Positions 1 through 7,380 of a stretch of DNA of 11,582 bases are shown here, one piece after another (position 1 is the stretch's first letter; each line of letters begins with the position of its first letter). Origin of the DNA: CAVPRW01 sp046727435 [NCBI: bacterium] (GTDB lineage Bacteria > Tectomicrobia > Entotheonellia > J063); NCBI GenBank assembly GCA_046727435.1, contig JBKPCR010000398.1, positions 1-11,582 of the forward strand. The letters run 5' to 3'. The notes under the pieces are model-generated. The model worked only from the letters and a program-made list of their open reading frames with translations, searched no databases and was not told the DNA's origin. Made by a program: the position numbers and the translations under genes.

Positions 1-2768
1 TCACCAAGAATGGCAGGAATCGCCTTAATGGTTCGGATGTCCTTATCTTTCTCCTCGTCCGGCAATTCCGACCAGGATACGAGGTCGGGATGGTCAGGTT
101 GTTTAATACGGCGCTCTTGCATCCAGCGTTCGTGCTCCATGCGCGCCAATCTCTCAATCTCGGGTTCCGAGAATTTAAAGTCTGGATCAGGGTTGCCCTC
201 CTCGAAAGTGCATCCTGCGGCAGCGAGTAGAATTGGATAACCCGCGGCTTGCTCGCGACTGGACTTCTTATAAAGATCACTCAGCTTTTCCCAATGTTGC
301 AGCGCAGGTCGATCGCCAATCTTTGGGGCATTTCCTTGCTTGTCCGTTTGGTTTAGTTCTTCGCTCAAGTAGTGCTCATGAATTTTCCTAGCGATTTCGT
401 CAAGCTTCGCTCCGAGGACTTGCTGATGCTGGACAAGGGCCATGAAAGCATTGCCGTCCACGTGCATGTGGAGTTGATGTAGGGGCGGGAGCAGCGACGG
501 ATCGAAATGGGTACGACCGACCAGATGGCTCATGTCGAGGATAGCCTCGAGAGACCGTGCTCCGTGAGAGTATTCAGGAACCTGAAGGAAAGCGCGCAGA
601 ACTCCGTCGTCTATCCGCAGCGCGTCTGAGCCGTCCTTCAGCGTCGGGAATTTCTCCAGTAGGTTACTCCGCAGAATCAGAGCACGCCGGAGAAGGTTGG
701 TGTTGACCGCCGGGTTAAGGCCAAAGACATCTACGTGGCCGCGCAAGCGACTAATGAAATCGGGAAGTTTGACGCTTTGGGGGTTGTCTTTTTCTGAAGA
801 GACGCCGATGGGGGAAGTCTGAGCCGCTCCATCCTCCGCCGTCAGGCTTTGTTGCGATTCCCGTCCGGCCCTGGCTGCAGCCTGCTCGACGCGGTTTGAT
901 CCTCGCTCACCAGATACCCTCAGATGAGCTGCTATCCTGCCCGCAGATTCATTCGGCCCTGTAATCCGGTCGCTAGCACGCGTGGTTTTCCTTTCGAATT
1001 CCGCAAATGTACTTGCTGTCCCCCCTGCGAAAACGAAAATGGCCTTCCCGATATCATGCGTGAACAGGCCATCGGCAAAGATACCGTCTTGCATGGGAGC
1101 AAGGAAGTACTTTAACCAGCCAAGGCTTTGCGAGCCAAACTTCGAGTCGAACTCGTCAAAGAAGACGAGGGGCACTTTCCCCTGAATGGCATGATCGCGT
1201 ACACGATGCAGAGCATTCACGAGATAATCCGGACTGTTCCACTGCGAGACATTGAAATTCAGCTCTTCAATCTTCTCGTTTGTACCTAAGCTGCGTGCCA
1301 CTTGGGTGACGCCGAAGGACTTGCCGCTGCCGGGAGTGCCGAACACAGCAAGGCATAAGGGACGTTTTGGACGAGGTGTGCCTAAAAACTCCCGAATGAG
1401 ATTCCTGATGCTACGGTAACTTTCAATTTCTGATCGTTCCAAAGCGATAAGTTTGCCAAACTGCCCGATGGGAACATCTTTAAAGACTTTCTCCACACCA
1501 TGACGTGCAACTTCCGCGGCTAGGTCGTAAAAGACTCGATCGCGCCTCGATTCAAGCGTCCGCCAGGAGCGAAAATCGAGGGAGTCTCTAGCAGAAGACG
1601 AGCGCGGGGGTTCCGGCAGCCGAACATCGAAGACATCCGGTGTGTTGCTTGGCGGAGGCTGAAAGATCTCGCCAAGGGGATATTTTGGCGGTCGCCCTAC
1701 CTTGCGAGATCCTTCCTCCATATTACACGGGCCAAAGCCTTCTTCCAACAAGCTGTGCATCACTGTGAGGCCGCGGCGAATGCCTTTCTGCAATGACTCA
1801 TCAATTTGCTCAAGCGCCTGCGTTTCATGATAAGATTCAACTAGCATAGCAGTGATTGTGGCCGCGAATGCCGAACCAAAGCCGCTCATGTCTCCGCGTT
1901 CCATCCTGAGCAACTCGCCTTCAGTGAGATTAGGAAGATACCAAAGATGGGCGCTGCTGACTTGGTCACGGACGCATCGCACCAATATGACCGCTTCAAT
2001 GCCAAGTGTGACGATGATAAACGGACAACTTCTGAGACCCGCGAATCTGGGCTCCCGCGCAAGCGAGAGAATCAAATCCGTGGCGGTGCGTTCCCACGAC
2101 AGCCCCCGGCTGATGCTGCCGCCTTCGACACGTAGTTCGTCCGCGCCCAAGAGCACGACGGTACGCCCGAGGTGAAAGGCTTTGAGACGTTCCCACAATG
2201 CTCCTTGACCGAGAGGACGGCGGACTTTGTAGAGCAATAGCGGTTTGCACCCATCATTCAACGCCAGCGGCCATGCACTCTCACTGTCGCGAAATCCATT
2301 GCCAGCGTCATCCAGCAACACTATGTGCGCGTTTCGATCATCACCTTCAACTGGTATGACTTTAGGTTTTGTGGGATACGATGGCCCAGCATAGCCATCA
2401 AAGTGAGCTACGACCCAATGGGAAACTTTTTTGCGGTCTCGCTCACGATCTCGGCTACCAAGCATCAGCATCGAGTGAATAATCTTTTCCGGAGGTATAT
2501 TCTCAAGGTTTGGCTCCAGCTCTGGTTTCACCACTTTTGCCGCATTGCCAACGGCCGCATCTACGAAGTCTGCAGTCAACCATGCGCCACCGCGCCTCGC
2601 ATACATGTGTCGCCCGCCGCGGAGCTGCCAATTCATCGGCTGAGATGAATCTTGCCCTGGCACGAGCGACTCTACAGGAATGGATAACCAGTCGATGCAA
2701 ACATCACCCGCAACAACGATGCACGGACTCGGCACTGACTTTCCTTCAGGGGAGAGATCTGACATCAT
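1..2768 (-). CDS. Large PfkB-like / AAA+ ATPase / RyR-domain protein, 3' end outside window
   Basis: Reading the minus strand from the ATG at 2768 gives 922 codons with no stop before base 1, so the gene is partial only at its C-terminus. AGGAG lies 5 nt before the start (2774-2778). Seen domains, in order: a ribokinase/PfkB-like region at about residues 17-310 (GDVCID 21-26, LLGADELR 206-213, VTLG 253-256, and GFGSAF 296-301 where PfkB kinases have GAGD); an AAA+ module at about 455-720 (Walker A GTPGSGKS 477-484, Walker B LVFFDEFD 534-541, sensor 1 near 577-585, candidate arginine finger in SRLRG 673-677, then LLRRALILR); and a C-terminal RyR domain from about 868 (HERW 879-882, HPDLVSW, ELPDEEKDKD). 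RyR repeats are known from ryanodine receptors and scattered prokaryotic proteins, where their role is unclear. I infer an ATP-driven sensor or remodeller working with the TIR-like gene 187 nt upstream. Few residues should be missing. Domain calls for AAA+ and RyR are firm; PfkB-like is moderate. Confidence 0.9.
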   Translation of the reverse strand, partial: MMSDLSPEGKSVPSPCIVVAGDVCIDWLSIPVESLVPGQDSSQPMNWQLRGGRHMYARRGGAWLTADFVDAAVGNAAKVVKPELEPNLENIPPEKIIHSMLMLGSRDRERDRKKVSHWVVAHFDGYAGPSYPTKPKVIPVEGDDRNAHIVLLDDAGNGFRDSESAWPLALNDGCKPLLLYKVRRPLGQGALWERLKAFHLGRTVVLLGADELRVEGGSISRGLSWERTATDLILSLAREPRFAGLRSCPFIIVTLGIEAVILVRCVRDQVSSAHLWYLPNLTEGELLRMERGDMSGFGSAFAATITAMLVESYHETQALEQIDESLQKGIRRGLTVMHSLLEEGFGPCNMEEGSRKVGRPPKYPLGEIFQPPPSNTPDVFDVRLPEPPRSSSARDSLDFRSWRTLESRRDRVFYDLAAEVARHGVEKVFKDVPIGQFGKLIALERSEIESYRSIRNLIREFLGTPRPKRPLCLAVFGTPGSGKSFGVTQVARSLGTNEKIEELNFNVSQWNSPDYLVNALHRVRDHAIQGKVPLVFFDEFDSKFGSQSLGWLKYFLAPMQDGIFADGLFTHDIGKAIFVFAGGTASTFAEFERKTTRASDRITGPNESAGRIAAHLRVSGERGSNRVEQAAARAGRESQQSLTAEDGAAQTSPIGVSSEKDNPQSVKLPDFISRLRGHVDVFGLNPAVNTNLLRRALILRSNLLEKFPTLKDGSDALRIDDGVLRAFLQVPEYSHGARSLEAILDMSHLVGRTHFDPSLLPPLHQLHMHVDGNAFMALVQHQQVLGAKLDEIARKIHEHYLSEELNQTDKQGNAPKIGDRPALQHWEKLSDLYKKSSREQAAGYPILLAAAGCTFEEGNPDPDFKFSEPEIERLARMEHERWMQERRIKQPDHPDLVSWSELPDEEKDKDIRTIKAIPAILG

Positions 2769-2856
2769 TGTTTCTCCTGTATTGAGGCGCTGAGCAGTGG
2801 TTAAGCAAATGGAATCATGACTGTAGATGTATCGCCTGAAGGAAATACCCGCCCTA

Positions 2857-2885
2857 CTTATACGGCATTCGCCGATCTTGAGTAA
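2857..2885 (-). promoter_or_regulatory. Weak candidate promoter for the PfkB-like/AAA+/RyR gene
   Basis: In the 187-base gap upstream of the start at 2768, the minus strand has TATAAG (2862-2857), one base from the -10 consensus, with TTACTC 17 bases upstream, a poor -35. It would leave a leader of about 80 nt. The same gap holds a small hairpin, ACCGG-acg-CCGGT (2912-2924), just past the stop of the TIR-like gene and without a T-run. The three minus-strand genes may instead share a transcript. Confidence 0.2.
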
Positions 2886-2955
2886 TAGCTAGCCGCCCCA
2901 CGAATGAGCTAACCGGACGCCGGTGTTCATCGAGATGTTATGTGGCGTGTAACGA

Positions 2956-3798
2956 TCATTGCGGGCCTTCGACAAATCTGCGCACCTGGTTCTCAATCGG
3001 CCCGATATTCGATTTGTCAGCCAGTGAAGCGTAGATGTCACCGCCCAAATCTGCAGGCATCTTGGCGCCAATCTCGCGGATGATTAGCACCTGATCTTTG
3101 CCCTTCGCGTTGATGAAATAGCCAGCTTCAAAAACGACGTTATCCCGCGGAACCGCTTTATCCGCATGAGCATCATCCATGAGTGTGTCGTCCTTCGTGA
3201 AAAGAAAGACTCCTGTGCTGCAGCGAACGGCGGCCTCCTCGATCTGCTGCAAGATACTCCGACCGGGCAGGAAATCTGTTTGCCAGTCCAGCACCGTTGC
3301 ACCCACGTCGGCTTGGAGGAACCGCTTTACATTTCGTGCAGTTCCTTGGGAACTACTGCAATAACCGAGGAAAACATCTCGTCGTTTATCTAGCTCCTCT
3401 TTCCAATATCTGACGGGGGCAAGAAAATTGTTTGTGCCTAACCATGCGCGGTCCGCCGTCTGCGGGAATTCCCCAACGTGGCCGCGATAGCTCGAATCAA
3501 ATACGACCCGGCGCTGGACATCTTCCTGGACGACCACAAGCATCGGTAGGCCAAGCGTAAAGGCCAATGCCCCCTCATAGTGGCAAAATTCAGTGGGTAG
3601 CTTTCTCTCGCCTTCCCTGGTGGAAAACACCCATCGGGGCAGGCCAATAATCACCGCTCCTACGCAGCGCCTTACGACATAATCCGCTTTGCAGCACTGC
3701 CGCCATACGGATAGTGCCCCATAACGGGGCACAGTTGAGCACTCGAGCGCCGAAAGCCTGGATGTCCCCCAATCGCGGTTCGTCCCTTGGTTAGGCAA
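2956..3798 (-). CDS. TIR-like (PF10137-type) predicted nucleotide-binding protein with an extra N-terminal domain
   Basis: This frame encodes 280 residues from a TTG start; an in-frame TAA lies two codons upstream of it. Residues 141-276 match the TIR-like family now named after CBASS/Pycsar effectors: DVFLGYCS (141-148) as strand 1, GRSILQQIEEA (179-189), FLFTKDD (198-204), PRDNVVFEAGYF (217-228), and KMPADLGG followed by a RRF tail. Characterised relatives hydrolyse NAD or bind nucleotide when a second messenger arrives. Residues 45-110 (GAVIIG, KLPTEF, HYEGALAF, LPMLVVV) resemble a second Rossmann-type, deoxyribosyltransferase-like domain. Where family members usually have Glu in the GR(S/T)I(I/L)E motif, this one has Gln184; Glu187 is kept. 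The start is uncertain: no ribosome site precedes the TTG, and no better start appears before the conserved region, so the 5' end may be damaged or start oddly. It lies between two other signalling-type genes on the same strand. The TIR-like call is firm; activity is unknown. Confidence 0.82.
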   Translation of the reverse strand: MPNQGTNRDWGTSRLSALECSTVPRYGALSVWRQCCKADYVVRRCVGAVIIGLPRWVFSTREGERKLPTEFCHYEGALAFTLGLPMLVVVQEDVQRRVVFDSSYRGHVGEFPQTADRAWLGTNNFLAPVRYWKEELDKRRDVFLGYCSSSQGTARNVKRFLQADVGATVLDWQTDFLPGRSILQQIEEAAVRCSTGVFLFTKDDTLMDDAHADKAVPRDNVVFEAGYFINAKGKDQVLIIREIGAKMPADLGGDIYASLADKSNIGPIENQVRRFVEGPQ

Positions 3799-4031
3799 TG
3801 ATTAATTCAATTCACAGTCACAATCGAAGTGAGCCCTCGAGGCAGGTAACGGACGAGCCACCAATCTCATCAGAATAGTCGGGCGCAATTATCGGTTACT
3901 TTGGCACTCCGGCCAGCCCAGCTACTCGGTAGGACGGGGGTGTCAGCATGGCCTTTACGAGCTGACCGAGCTTTTCGCCCGGGTTGCTGGTCGGGTTGAA
4001 AACGCTAGCTATCGCGCGAGGGACCCGCACT

Positions 4032-6704
4032 TCATTGGGAATATTTAAGCATGGACGCGATTTCTGAGTCCGAGTTGCACGATCCCGGGTAAGCGATTCC
4101 CGGCGCTCGGCGCTGCCATTCGCTGGGCTCAATGGTTACTCGCAGGACTGCGCAGGCCCGGCGCAGCCAAAGATGCGGGCCGACAATCCAGACAGCCGTG
4201 TGCGACTGGCTGACTGACACGAGTTGCAGCCCGTCCGGGCTAAACACCAGCTTGAGCGTAAAAGCGGGATCCTTTACCTCGAAAGGGTCCCCGATCGGCC
4301 AACCAGATTCAGCATCGAGGAGCACGATTTTCTTCCTCTCCATACCAAACTGACTCGCAAGCACCTGCAGTTGATCGCTTCCGGCAACGGCGATCAACCG
4401 GCCGTCCGGACTCAAAGCGATGGCGCTGATCGATCCGAATCCGGTGGGCAGAGTGCTGAGGAGCGACCGATTCGCTCCGATAGTCGCGATTCGCACTACG
4501 TTCGCAGTGGCCGCCACCCAGCGTCTGCCGTCCATAGTCGCGGCGCCTGCGACGACCGGTTGTCCAGCCTCTGGGATCATCTCAGCAAGGTCACGTCGAA
4601 GCTGTTGGTCCCTCAAGATCGCCTTGTCATTCTCGATCAATACCGAGACCCGAACCTCCCGTTGGGCCGGCGCTCGGCCTGCGCCGTGGGATGGCGAATC
4701 TGCGGCTGTCGGGCCCGGCTCGAGGCCGCTCATCGATTGTGACGGGAGTTGGATAAGGCGAGGCGACTTGAGAGATTCGCCATCGAGAATGAGCGCGTCG
4801 CCGCTCGGCGCAAATGCGACATCCTCGCTCGAGTCATCGGGGCCCGCCACAACCCAGCCCCCTTCCAGGTCGTCACCGCCCCTTAGTCGGTGGACGATGA
4901 CGTTTCCGTCGTCGCCCCCGGTCGCAACAAGTAGTCCGTCGGGACTAAAAGCCACGGCGGAGACCAGGCCAGCGTGCCCCACCAGTCGTTGGACTGGACC
5001 GTGCTCATCCAAGGGGCCGATGAGTGCCACGCGCCCCTGCGCAACAGCAACGCGCTCTCCCTTCAGATCGAATGTCGAGACGGGAGTCTCTTGGGTCAGC
5101 ATGTCCGTCACCAAAGTAATTTCTGCTTTGCTCCCATCCGTGTTCCACGCTTCCACGCCTCCTTCCACACCGACGGCTATGACTTTCCCACTTTGGCCTT
5201 GGATGACCACGCTACCAACCCCTAATGCAAACGGGCTGTCAGAGAATCCGTTGCTCTTCCCATCGCGCGACCAAACCGACACTTCGCCTCCCCGGTCCTT
5301 CGAGCCCCATGTGCCCACGGCGATGACCTCGCCCGAGTTCGACACAGCGACGGCATTAATGCCGTCCTTGAAATGGACCGGGGAGTCGACTACTTCTCCG
5401 GTCGAGCTAGAGCGCACCTTGGCCGTCCCGGCGAGATTCCCGCTCACCAGAACCGTACCATCCGCACTGAACTGGAGTCGAGAGAACCCGTCGGGGTCGG
5501 TAGCTTCGAGGAGCGGCCTCGCGTGATTGCCGTTGATGTTCCACAAAGTCAACTTGCCATTGTCGGTTCCCGCGGCGACCACCGGGTTGGTTGGACCGCA
5601 AGCAATCGCCCGCGGCACGTCTTCTACAGACGAATTGAGCACTTCGAGAGGGCTTCCCGAATCCAAGTCCCACAGGATCGTTCGTCCGTCCGCTGCCGCG
5701 CTGACAAGAAGCCGGCCTCCTGGGAGGAAGCAGATGCCGGTGATCCGCTTCGTGTGGCCCCGCAGAATCTTGCGAACGTCGAATGTCGCCTGGCCGACCG
5801 AGATCGCGCTGCCGACAGCCTCGTGCAGTGCTCGAGTGGAAAGAGCCCTCGCGCTCAGCAAGATCGCTTGATCCAGCCTGCGGTCTCGCTCGAACCGGGC
5901 CTCGGCCGCAAGTGCCCGTGACAACGCTTCCTTACGCCGCTCCTCTGCCTGGAGGAACTGGTAAACCGCCACAGTCCCGCCTACGCCGATCAGGATGGCC
6001 GCGGTCACTCCCAAGAACGTCAGCTGCCGTTGCCGCTTCGTGGCAGCCGCTCGACTATCGATAATGTATTGGGTCTGCAACGCAGTGGGCTTCGGCTCCT
6101 TCGTCGGCCCCAGCGTGAGCCACCGCTCCGCGGCGGCAAGGTCGTTCTTCTGAAGCAAAAAGCTGTCATCCCGCTTTGCAGCATCCCATTCGACCGCGCG
6201 CTCAAGGAGACGCGTGTGCGGCTTGACCCATTCGAGATCAGTCTCGATTGCTGATACGAGTTTTTCGACCGACAGTTCGAAGCCGTCCGCGTGGAGAAAG
6301 GGAACCCAGTTGAGCCTTCCGATTGTCTCTGGGACACGAATGGCACGTGTATCGACAGGGCGGCAAACGATCGGAATGATCCGTTTGTTGTGTGCGGCTG
6401 CGTGGTCGATCTCCTGCACGCAGACCGAGGTCGGGTCGACCGAGTCGGGGCTCACCACGAAAACGAAGGCATCGGCTCCCTCGATCGCCGAGTAGATCGC
6501 AGTCAGCCAGTCTTCTGACGGTCGAATGTCCTGTAAGTCGACCCAGACGTCCTGCCCGCTGGCCTTGAGCACCTCCGAGAGGCGCTCGACGAACGAGCGA
6601 TCTTTCCGTGAATACGAGATGAACAGCTTCGCATGACTGCTCTGCGCGTCCCCGGCAGTGGGCACCGTGGAAGCCGTCGATGTCGCTGTCAGCGGGTCGG
6701 CCAC
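4032..6704 (-). CDS. TIR domain / transmembrane / WD40 repeat protein
   Basis: An 890-residue protein starting at GTG 6704, with GGAGGG (6715-6710) 5 nt upstream fixing the start. Residues 26-136 are a TIR domain (FISYSRKD 28-35, VWVDLQDI 53-60, FVFVVSPDS 80-88, VQEIDHA 96-102, NWVPF 132-136). A family-typical linker follows (WVKPHTRLLERAVEWD about 159-174, then LQTQYI near 209-214). One membrane helix spans about 229-251, then a charged helical stretch to about 295. The rest is a WD40 propeller: clear blades at 315-347 (GHTKRI...LWDL), 358-391, 405-440, 446-481, 576-607 (GHAGLVSAVAFSPDG) and 757-840. The C-terminal tail (RRACAVLRV...EW) resembles that of STAND-type WD40 proteins. I infer a membrane-anchored TIR signalling or NAD-cleaving protein with the propeller as ligand or protein sensor. 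Glu64 in PSEDW is a candidate catalytic Glu, but its register differs by one from the usual family sequence. TIR could also be purely scaffolding. Confidence 0.92.
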   Translation of the reverse strand: MADPLTATSTASTVPTAGDAQSSHAKLFISYSRKDRSFVERLSEVLKASGQDVWVDLQDIRPSEDWLTAIYSAIEGADAFVFVVSPDSVDPTSVCVQEIDHAAAHNKRIIPIVCRPVDTRAIRVPETIGRLNWVPFLHADGFELSVEKLVSAIETDLEWVKPHTRLLERAVEWDAAKRDDSFLLQKNDLAAAERWLTLGPTKEPKPTALQTQYIIDSRAAATKRQRQLTFLGVTAAILIGVGGTVAVYQFLQAEERRKEALSRALAAEARFERDRRLDQAILLSARALSTRALHEAVGSAISVGQATFDVRKILRGHTKRITGICFLPGGRLLVSAAADGRTILWDLDSGSPLEVLNSSVEDVPRAIACGPTNPVVAAGTDNGKLTLWNINGNHARPLLEATDPDGFSRLQFSADGTVLVSGNLAGTAKVRSSSTGEVVDSPVHFKDGINAVAVSNSGEVIAVGTWGSKDRGGEVSVWSRDGKSNGFSDSPFALGVGSVVIQGQSGKVIAVGVEGGVEAWNTDGSKAEITLVTDMLTQETPVSTFDLKGERVAVAQGRVALIGPLDEHGPVQRLVGHAGLVSAVAFSPDGLLVATGGDDGNVIVHRLRGGDDLEGGWVVAGPDDSSEDVAFAPSGDALILDGESLKSPRLIQLPSQSMSGLEPGPTAADSPSHGAGRAPAQREVRVSVLIENDKAILRDQQLRRDLAEMIPEAGQPVVAGAATMDGRRWVAATANVVRIATIGANRSLLSTLPTGFGSISAIALSPDGRLIAVAGSDQLQVLASQFGMERKKIVLLDAESGWPIGDPFEVKDPAFTLKLVFSPDGLQLVSVSQSHTAVWIVGPHLWLRRACAVLRVTIEPSEWQRRAPGIAYPGSCNSDSEIASMLKYSQ

Positions 6705-6808
6705 ATCTTCCCTCCAAGTATAGAATAGGACGGTACTCCAGAGTGGCCACCGCGCAATAGGACGAACGGATTAGGAGTCATTCGCGGCAGCTGTCCAAGG
6801 GATGTCTA

Positions 6809-6918
6809 ATCGGGATAGGAAGGGGCCTCACGGCCTCCCCTCTCCCACACCACCGGACAGACGGGTCACGTCTCCGGCGGTTCGGCAGATGGGGTCGGGG
6901 TGATCCGTCACCCCAACC
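6809..6918 (-). mobile_element. Probable 3' end of a group II intron (domains V and VI), no RT
   Basis: On the minus strand, 6881-6849 folds as a domain V: a 9-bp lower helix (ACCGCCGGA with TCCGGTGGT), a 2-nt bulge (TG) on the 3' side, a 4-bp upper helix (GACG/CGTC) and a 5-nt loop. The triad position reads CGC with its G in a G-U wobble, as known for group II introns with a CGC triad. It is followed by a GGGAGAGGGGAGGCC-gtga-GGCCCC hairpin, and then by CCTATCCCGAT, which resembles domain VI with a bulged branch A and an intron 3' end near 6809. Upstream, 6918-6893 forms an 11-bp hairpin. The G-U pairs make these helices perfect only as minus-strand RNA. No reverse transcriptase is present, so this is either a truncated relic or an ORF-less intron whose 5' end I could not define. 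Its 3' end lies about 105 bases before the TIR-WD40 start. Confidence 0.55.
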
Positions 6919-7035
6919 GGAGCGTCGTCTCCCGGCGTGCCAGCCGTGAGGTCGTCCCAGACGCCAGAGAGGCTCCGACACCTCGCCGGATGCCCTCTCA
7001 CCGCTCCGGCCTTCAGCACGCTCTTATGCATCCGG
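6918..7035 (-). other. Structured, non-coding stretch with nested inverted repeats
   Basis: Two long-range stems are visible: CGGAGC (6918-6923) with GCTCCG (6972-6977), and CCGGATGC (6986-6993) with GCATCCGG (7028-7035), the latter perfect over 8 bp. They sit directly upstream, on the minus strand, of the domain V-like element and may be further intron domains. Short frames here (for example on the minus strand 7055-6828) match nothing I know and lack ribosome sites, so I do not call genes. Confidence 0.4.
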
Positions 7036-7380
7036 ATACCCCGCCTCTCCATCATGGCAGAGAAGAGTAATACAGTAAGGATGGAGCAGCGTGATTGCAG
7101 CGTGGTAGAGGAAATTGTAGAGGGATAAGATCTGGCTTGTCAATGCTAAGATGGTTCGAGGGGCAGTCGCTTCGCTGGGAAGATGTCGTCAAGTTATAGC
7201 AGAGACGGCATCCCGGCGTCCACACTTTTAGGGATGCCTATCGAGGCCCGTTGGCCACGAATGATTGGTGTATGGGCAGCAATGTCCTGGAGACACAAGG
7301 CAAGGGGCAGCTGTCTGGGCCGGTACCAGAGCCGCTCAGTGCCGTTGGGTCACCTGCGGCCCTGGCCGCGGCATCACCTA
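7036..7380. other. Intergenic stretch with no recognised gene
   Basis: I see no supported coding region, RNA gene or repeat in these 345 bases. The plus-strand frame 7183-7401 (72 codons) has no properly spaced ribosome site and no family resemblance. The stretch could hold the 5' part of a degraded group II intron or simply the distal upstream region of acs. Confidence 0.5.

Noticed and set aside
2325-2785. Plus-strand frames of about 100 codons
   Set aside because: They are antisense to the start of the PfkB-like/AAA+/RyR gene and match nothing.
2900-2955. Possible integron attC-like site (ACATAAC ... GTTAGCT around a hairpin, minus strand)
   Set aside because: The two cores are not complementary, each breaks the consensus, and the spacing is shorter than known attC sites.
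3896-4132. 78-codon minus-strand frame overlapping the end of the TIR-WD40 gene
   Set aside because: It starts inside another gene, lacks a ribosome site and has no recognisable domain; its frame is not the continuation of the WD40 protein.
4420-5526. Long plus-strand frame of 368 codons
   Set aside because: It lies fully antisense to the TIR-WD40 gene, is rich in Pro, Ser, Thr and Arg with no family resemblance, and is the usual mirror frame of GC-rich coding DNA.
6708-6730. TATACT just upstream of the TIR-WD40 gene as a -10 element
   Set aside because: Transcription from it would start inside or after the ribosome site, and no -35 is properly spaced.
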